A stretch of 64,000 nt of DNA from Linyphia triangularis (taxonomy: Eukaryota; Arthropoda; Arachnida; Araneae; Linyphiidae), in contig OZ021724.1 of assembly GCA_963978545.1 (NCBI GenBank), positions 27,083,933 to 27,147,932 on the forward strand. The letters run 5' to 3'. The first letter of the stretch is position 1. Every line of letters starts with the position of its first letter. Below the pieces are notes generated by a model. It did no database searches, was not told where the DNA came from, and was given only the letters and a program-made list of their open reading frames with translations. A program made the position numbers and the translations under genes. Positions 57,966 to 64,000 of this stretch are shown piece by piece.

Positions 57966-58832
57966 AATGGTGAGAATGTTTGGTTGATTGCGTTTAATCT
58001 TTTGTTTTGGAATATCTTTGCTGTCTTTTGGAAGGGCTTCGACAGAAGCTGTAAACGGTAATTGGGTGCTAGAGACTAGATAAGGGACTGTTCAACCGAT
58101 TTTACTAAAAGTTTTTACTTAAGGTTAATCGTCTTTACTAAGGTTTTGAACAAATCTTTTTTAGTTTTTGCCTTTAAGAAACTTGAAAAAATTGAAGTTA
58201 CCTGTCTTGGAGTTAAAACATAAAGTGAGGTTTTTTTTAATTACATGCAAAATAATCAACGTTTAAAGGATGTTCTAATTCTTTAAAAAAAAAAAAAAAA
58301 TTGCAAAAAGTACCAAGTCGTGAAAGAGACCAAATGTTTAGCAGTTGCTAGCAAAGATTTGGTTGCTTAAGAATAAGTAGTGAGCAGGATGGTATTAAAT
58401 TAAAGAAGTCATGGAAGAAGTAGTTACACTAGTATGGAAATTAATGACTTCTTTTTTTGTAATTTTGAATTATTCCATTCATTTCAGAAAGCTTGTTTAC
58501 TATATATTTCTCAGAATTAAGTACTGCATGAACCCAAAAAGTTTAGAGCACAAATTCAAGGATGCAGACATTTTCAATTCCCTATGCTAGTCTTCGTTAG
58601 AAGTCAACTCTTGCGAGACAGAGACGAGGTAGAAGAAGTTAGTACATCTAACTCCTCTTAAGCCACTTAATCAGAGACCAAAATTATTGACTTACCGGCA
58701 TTGAGAGATGCATTTATAGCATCAGGTATATTTTATCACGTACAGGTTCAGAATCTATAGACCACACTTTTTACGTTATGTTGATGCTGTTTGACGTCTG
58801 TATTGGTGAAGATTAATTGACCATGTTTATTT
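57966..58832. other. No gene seen
   Basis: AT-rich with an A run at 58285-58300. Nothing is supported. Confidence 0.4.
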
Positions 58833-59257
58833 ACAGGGTGTCCGAATCAAACGCCTCAAATTTCAGCAGTCAATTAAAAGAAAACTAATAGCGGTACCTT
58901 GGCGTTAATATACTAAATAGTCTGATGAATCCTTAGATTTCGGCGATAATTTTTTCTGGTCCGAGGCCCCAAAGATTTCTAAACGTCATTCAACTGAAAT
59001 TTTTTGTTTGGAGCTATAGACAAAGTTTGCTCAAGGAACATCAGTGGTATCGAAGACCTTCCTGCCTAAATAATACAACTGCGACTGCTGAAATGCTATA
59101 ACAAACATGGCTGAAACTCATCGATATAGTAGATACTGGAACTGGACTACCGACTAGATATCCTCAACTATAATGAGAGTCCACATGGAAGTGGACTGAT
59201 TTTTTTCCCCTAAAAACTATGCGAGTCCTGTTATCTAATTGATTCAGACACTCTGTG
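58833..59257. mobile_element. MITE with ACAGGGTGTCCGAATCAA end
   Basis: Left ACAGGGTGTCCGAATCAA and right, reverse complemented, ACAGAGTGTCTGAATCAA (16 of 18). 425 bp, non-coding. The terminus type (ACAGGGTGT) resembles that of the foldback ending at 38196. Confidence 0.65.
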
Positions 59258-60020
59258 CTTTATGTATTCTTGCTAGATTATGAAAAGGCCAGAATTACCA
59301 AATGTCCCAAAAAAATTATCTCCTCGTCAAATGAAACAATTCTGGAATTGTTGAGGCTTCAACTTTAACCCTCATCCTTAAATTGGTAGTTGTAGGTTTG
59401 TAGCAAAATGGCAAGCGACCGAAGCTTCAGACATGTCGTCGTAACTGGGGACTGACGAATGTTCTTGAGAACTAAAACGGATCAACTCTCAAATGTGACA
59501 GAGTGGAAGACAAAATGAGGTCTGTAATTCTGATAAATCACCGAAGGAATATCACATGTAACATATTATAATTACATTAATAACTGGTTGCTCTAGGAAA
59601 TCAAACTTAGAGTTTTCTAACCAGGTGCATAACTCATTTTAACAATATATAATATTGGTGTTTTTATTCTAATATGCATATACAGTGCGGCGTTAACTGC
59701 ACCTCTACATAGAGCCCGTTGCAATTAATCTTCAACTTATGCATTATAGATGGGAAAATAATATCTGATGATAAAAAAAAATAGACTCATAAAAACAAAG
59801 CTTTTATTATGAATCCTTTATATGCTTGCTTTCCATAAATTGTAACCAACTCCAGTCTAATTATTGTCACTTTATATTGCAAACCTGAAAATATAAATGT
59901 ATATGACATCTAATTAAGCATTTAAAAAAATCCACACTATTTCATTCAAACAACAAGAATACCTCAAGCAATTTCCAACGGCCGAAGCCCAACCATCAAG
60001 GAACACTCAACCCTCCCCCC
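59258..60020. other. No gene seen
   Basis: AT-rich. No supported feature. Confidence 0.4.
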
Positions 60021-60255
60021 TAAAATCCAGAACTTCTTCCGGACAAGAATCCCTCGCTGAATAGTTAACGATGACTGGATTTACCATCGAATTAAACCTC
60101 CGGAGTTCCAGGAGTGGTCGATACGATAAGGAAAAGGGTTATTCCGGTCAGAGGAGTGGAATGTTCGATTCGTGCCCGGAGAAAGACATTGGTACTGTAA
60201 CCTCCCGAGGGTGGAGCGATTAGTGTGTTATTCGAGAATCTTAAGTGAATTTAAA
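60021..60255 (+). other. GC-richer island, paralogue of 57731-57965
   Basis: See the 57731 entry for shared words. Here the TTAAGTG at the donor-like position lacks the GT, so if the other copy is an exon boundary this one is not. CG-rich words continue to about 60340. Confidence 0.45.
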
Positions 60256-60398
60256 TGCGAACTTGGAGGCATTAGGGGCAAGGCAGGAGGGCATTAAATT
60301 GAATCGATTGCGCGATATTTCAGGTCGGTTTTGTGGTGTCTTCATTGGACAAGATGTGAGTGGGGGAGGTATATTTTAAACTGTTTGCTTTGTGTGTA

Positions 60399-60400
<2 letters not shown>

Positions 60401-60427
<27 letters not shown>
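60401..60427. repeat. Poly(T) run
   Basis: About 27 uninterrupted T. Simple repeat. Confidence 0.9.
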
Positions 60428-60429
<2 letters not shown>

Positions 60430-60430
<1 letters not shown>

Positions 60431-60900
60431 GTTTCTGATTTGGAAAAAGAAGTTAGATGTCAGCATTGCGTTCTTCGCTAAACCAAGACCCTGAAGCTAA
60501 TAGACGTTATTAGTGACGTAATTTTCCTCGCCAAGTTAGCTAACTTTTTAAGGTTGTATGTGGCGCCAGAAATAGAGTGATATCTAACTACAACTTCTTT
60601 TATCCGGTTTCTAGTTCGGAAAAAGGAGTTAGCTGTCAGCATTGCGTTCTTCGCTAAGCCAAGACCCTGAAGCTAATTGACAATATCAGTAGTGTAATAT
60701 TTATCGCCAAGTTGGCCAACTTTATCCACTTATTTCTAACTACAACTTTTTTTTATCGGTTTCTGGTTTTTAAAAAGGAGTTAGATGTCAGCATTGCGTT
60801 CTTTGCTAATCCAAGACTCTGAAGCTAATAGACGTTATCAGTGGCGCAATATTTATCGCCAAGTTGGCTAACTTTTTTAAGTTGTATTTGGAGCTAGAAA
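60430..60900. repeat. Three ~150-176 bp tandem units
   Basis: GTCAGCATTGCGTTCTT starts at 60459, 60635 and 60787. Each unit continues with CCAAGACYCTGAAGCTAAT, a CAGTGRCGTAAT-like word and ATCGCCAAGTTGG. The last two resemble the centre of MITE M, so the array may have grown from an M-related element. Confidence 0.8.
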
Positions 60901-61230
60901 TCTACTGATCCCTAACTACAACTTCTGGATAGCTTATAAACAGATTCTGTTCTGCAGCTTGATGAAGCCAATTGAATACTTACCCCCCTCTATGCTACGT
61001 AATAGGTTGCCTATGGTTACAAACACATTCTAACTATACTATGCTAGAAGATAGCATACCCTGACATCATTGAATAGCCTGCAACAATGGGAGAACCTGT
61101 TCCTATAGCGTATTCTGTGAGCTCAGGGCATTTTGTCATCTAGTATAGTTTTTTTTTTTTTGGGGGGGGGGTGCAGTTGCTAATATAGATCTCTATGGGG
61201 ATTGTTAAGCCTTATTCAGCTTCAAGTCAA
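60850..61230 (-). repeat. Dispersed repeat R, long copy
   Basis: In reverse complement it carries TAGAGATCTATATTAGCAAC, then about 170 bp not in the other copy, then GTAACCATAGGCAACCTATT and CAATTGGCTTCATC, as at 5085-5285. T and G runs at 61149-61170 lie inside. Confidence 0.6.
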
Positions 61231-61261
61231 TAATCAAGCATGCATTATTTAGAAGTTTTAG

Positions 61262-61490
61262 TTAGATGTCAGTGCAGAGATCTCAAACCGGGTTACCTAA
61301 TAAAAAAAGAGTGCTCATTGTTTGGCAAGTTATGACATATTTAGCAATCAGATTTGCTTTAACTCACTCAAAGGCCATTTTTGCACCGGCAAACCGGTAC
61401 ATTAATAATCTACTAGCATTTTTGTACATTCTTCTAATAAAATCAGAATGAGTCCATGGGGTACCTAAACTTGCAAGTCGCCTCTGGGAC
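61262..61490. mobile_element. MITE M, decayed half copy (copy 4)
   Basis: Contains TTTGGCAAGTTATGACATAT, AATAATCTACT, AATCAGAATGA and GCAAGTCGCCTCTGGGAC, the right half of M with many changes. The left half is missing or replaced by the tandem array upstream. Confidence 0.6.
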
Positions 61491-61618
61491 TCCAATTGAG
61501 AATGTGTAGGTGCGGGCTGGCTATAACAAAACTGATAATGTTTAAAACAGTCCGTCTGATGCTTTTAGAAGTTAACAGATGGTGAACTGAGTATACAAGT
61601 TGTTCTACTGCGTCCTTA

Positions 61619-62279
61619 TAGTCCGAGAGGCAAATGCAAATTTTGGACCCTTATCGAGCAGCACTCTGAATTTTTATAGAAATTGGAGAAAAGTGAGTAG
61701 ATTACGAATCCACTGGTCTGCAGTGGCAAAAATGGCCGAAACTGATCAAAAATCGACTTGGAATGAGTTGAACTAAAATCCGATTGCCAAATATGTCATA
61801 ACTTGCCAAAAAGAGAACAAACTTATTCGTCTGGCAACCCACTGCATTTTGATTTTCAATGAGAAAAGCGCAAACGATATCTGATCTCTGGCTCTGAAAA
61901 CTTGTATCTTTTAAAAGTAAGCCAAATTGGCGACATCAGTTACGTCATCAGTGACGTAATGTTTATCGCCAATTTGACTCATTTGTGAAAGATGCAAGTA
62001 AGCCATAGCCACACATCCGAATCGTCTGCAACCTTCTAAATTGAAAATTAAAGAGTGAGAGTTACCAAATAAAAAAAAGAGTTCATTATTTGTCAAGTTA
62101 TGGCGCATTTGGCAATTGGATTTAGTTCAACTTATTAAAAGTCGATTTTTGACCAGTTTCGGCCATTTTTGCCACAGCAAACCAGTGGATCCGTAATCTA
62201 CTCACTTTTCTCCAATTTCTATAAAAATTTCAGAATGATGTTCGATGGCGTCCAAAAATTGCAGTCCCCTCTCAGTCTA
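61619..62279. mobile_element. Long-TIR MITE M, copy 3
   Basis: Ends TAGTCCGAGAGGC and CCTCTCAGTCTA. The centre has GTTACGTCATCAGTGACGTAA (61939-61959), as in copy 1. 661 bp. The 65-codon minus-strand frame inside is a shadow of the arm. Confidence 0.8.
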
Positions 62280-62435
62280 TTAGGGAAGGGATGCTGTAAT
62301 TAAAAATTTTAAGAATATTTCAAATGTTCACAAATGACGCTTCAATAAATACAATTATAAACAGATATTCAAAACTTTATTGGACTGTTTTATTTTTAAA
62401 CTAAAACTTCAGCAAACTTAAAAGGTTCAGTCTGT

Positions 62436-62945
62436 ATCATACAGAGTATTTTCCCCCTAACTTTGTAATAATATAACTGCAGAATAGCGAGAGACAAAAA
62501 ATAAGAGACAAGTTGCATGTTTGATAGACAGGTAGGGAATCTTGAATTATACTGGTTTGAAAACTTAGTCACAATATTGAAATATGTCAACAAATTTTGA
62601 AATCCGAATATAGGTAGAAGAGTTTATCGTTTCTCGCATGGGAAAAAAGCCCTATCATCCCTTTACGAGATAGTGTGGCGTAAACTGTCACATTTGCAGA
62701 AAGCAGTGGTTTCGCCACACAAACGGGTTTTTAGTATACCATATTCACCAGTTTTATTTATTGACAAATCCATCCAATTAAAAAATGACCTCATCGGTAA
62801 ACCACATGCACAAATCATCAAATTTACTTCCATCAATTGTTTTTGATTTTTGATGCATTTCAAATTCCGTATCTGTCTATCCAGTATACGGCAAGTCTCT
62901 TTTCTTATGCCTCGCACTTCTCTAAGAGACACTGCGTATGAACCG
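62436..62945 (+). repeat. Dispersed repeat X, copy 6, both halves present
   Basis: AACTTTGTAATAATATAACTG, GAGAGACAAAAAATAAGAG and TGATAGACAGGTAGGG on the left are met on the right by CTGTCTATCCAGTATACGG, AAGTCTCTTTTCTTATG and CACTTCTCTAAG in inverted form. This indicates X has inverted ends. The 89-codon minus frame is a shadow. Confidence 0.65.
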
Positions 62946-63867
62946 TTAAAATGTAATAATTTTATCTGGAGGCGAAAATTTTATCTGATGCTCTTGAGAT
63001 TATTTTTTCCTTCAGAAATATAACTTTCCAATGATATAAATAGAGCGTACATCAAATTGTAGGAGCCGTGAATACTAGAACAGGCATTAGGATGGGGCGG
63101 GGAACATTAGACAGCTTCTAATTAGTTATTGCTATATAGGGAATATCTAAAACCAGCGACTGTCTAAGTTAAGGATTTCTCGAAAGTCATCGGAGAAAAA
63201 ATGACGGTCTAATGATTGAAAAGTTGTTCGCGGAAATGTAGTCGTGGTCTAATTGTCTCTGTCCACATAATTAGATGAAGTGCTATTGTCTGCCATAAAC
63301 ATAGATTCAGAATGTATAGCGCTGTCTTTACACAGTAGATACAAAACCAGCTCCATTTTCAAAGCGGGATTCCTGGAGAAAGACATCTACATTCGCCATG
63401 TATCTGTTTTGGACGCTAATTTCCTGCATATATCACCCCTATTTTAAATCTAGTTCATTCTAATTCTTTCCCATTCTAATTCTTTAACTGTCTGGCAGGA
63501 GCTGTTCTACAGGTTAGCAGACAATATATAGTCAGTTACCTTTCGCTATGAAACACTGACTCAACTTCAGAATTTATTCTAACAATAAGAGAGCTTTTGA
63601 CGACAGCTATTTTGCTTTTTATTTTCAATTACCCATATGTTAGAAAAGGGTAATGGAAGTATTGCATTCGGGTTTTTTTTCCCCCTGCATTTCTACACGA
63701 TTTAGAACGAGCTGAGTTCAAAAAAGTGTATCTGTGATCAGTAAGAACGGATTGGTCTAAGACGTTCAAATTTTGTGTACGGGTTAGTGGTGGCCATGGG
63801 ACCTGTCATTAAGGTTTTCGTCGAAATTGCGCATGCGCATAAGGTAACTGCCACTAACAAAATTGTT
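62946..63867. other. No gene seen; NRF1-like palindrome at 63828
   Basis: Mixed sequence. TGCGCATGCGCA at 63828-63839 repeats the site found at 41263. No coding segment is supported. Confidence 0.35.
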
Positions 63868-64000
63868 TTTGTGCAATTGCTAAAAAAATGGCTTTAATGA
63901 TTTCGATCCAAACCCTTGTGGTAATGTCTCTTAAGGTGTTCTAAACATTTCCATCTTCGAAATTCTCATTGTTTTGCGACAAAGATGTAAAAAGTTAAAA
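63868..64000 (+). repeat. Dispersed repeat K, copy 2, cut by window end
   Basis: Matches 51562-51685 in word order. It runs off the window, so its right end is unseen. Confidence 0.5.

Overview
This is an AT-rich eukaryotic window with no complete protein gene. No open reading frame exceeds about 153 codons. The long ones lie inside repeats, homopolymer runs or inverted copies and match no protein I recognise. Nearly everything that can be named is a transposon, a transposon fossil or a simple repeat. An RNase H tail of a non-LTR retrotransposon (motif SPEHLLDC, C-terminus DLV), Tc1 transposase fossils and a tRNA-derived SINE ending in CAACCAACC recall arthropod genomes, and spiders in particular. 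That placement rests on memory of such families and is an inference of about 50 percent.

Layout. 1-11 kb holds a purine tract, a near-perfect hairpin, one exon-like segment at 4586-4655, three SINE copies and a hAT element with a perfect 8-bp target duplication. 12-28 kb holds several copies of a dispersed family (called X here), two TTAA-flanked elements, long-inverted-repeat MITEs (family M), a Tc1 relic with paired ends, and an E-box palindrome. 28-41 kb holds foldback elements, a Helentron/DINE-like element carrying about eight 148-bp tandem units, a hAT MITE sitting in the loop of a foldback, and a fourth SINE. 41-47 kb is a 5.7-kb TIR-bounded element (TA duplication, terminal hairpins, subterminal tandem repeats). 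It contains promoter- and exon-like pieces and a nested stack: Tc1 fossil, broken by an RNase H LINE tail, broken by a solo LTR. 48-64 kb holds more X, M and hAT copies, a pair of related GC-richer islands, and a family-M-like tandem array.

Many insertions can be ordered because they interrupt other repeats and leave target duplications. That gives a relative chronology: older LINE, Tc1 and X layers, then M, hAT and TTAA MITEs, with the SINE appearing young because three of its copies keep perfect 12-14 bp duplications. Between the repeats are GC-richer, non-repetitive islands (near 1.7, 11.4, 13.0, 19.4, 20.7, 23.1, 26.2, 39.7, 49.9, 57.8 and 60.1 kb). These are the best candidates for host regulatory DNA. 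The window most likely lies in a large intron or intergenic tract. If the 4586-4655 exon is real, it lies in an intron-rich plus-strand gene.

All identities and repeat relations were read by eye. No alignment or database search was run.
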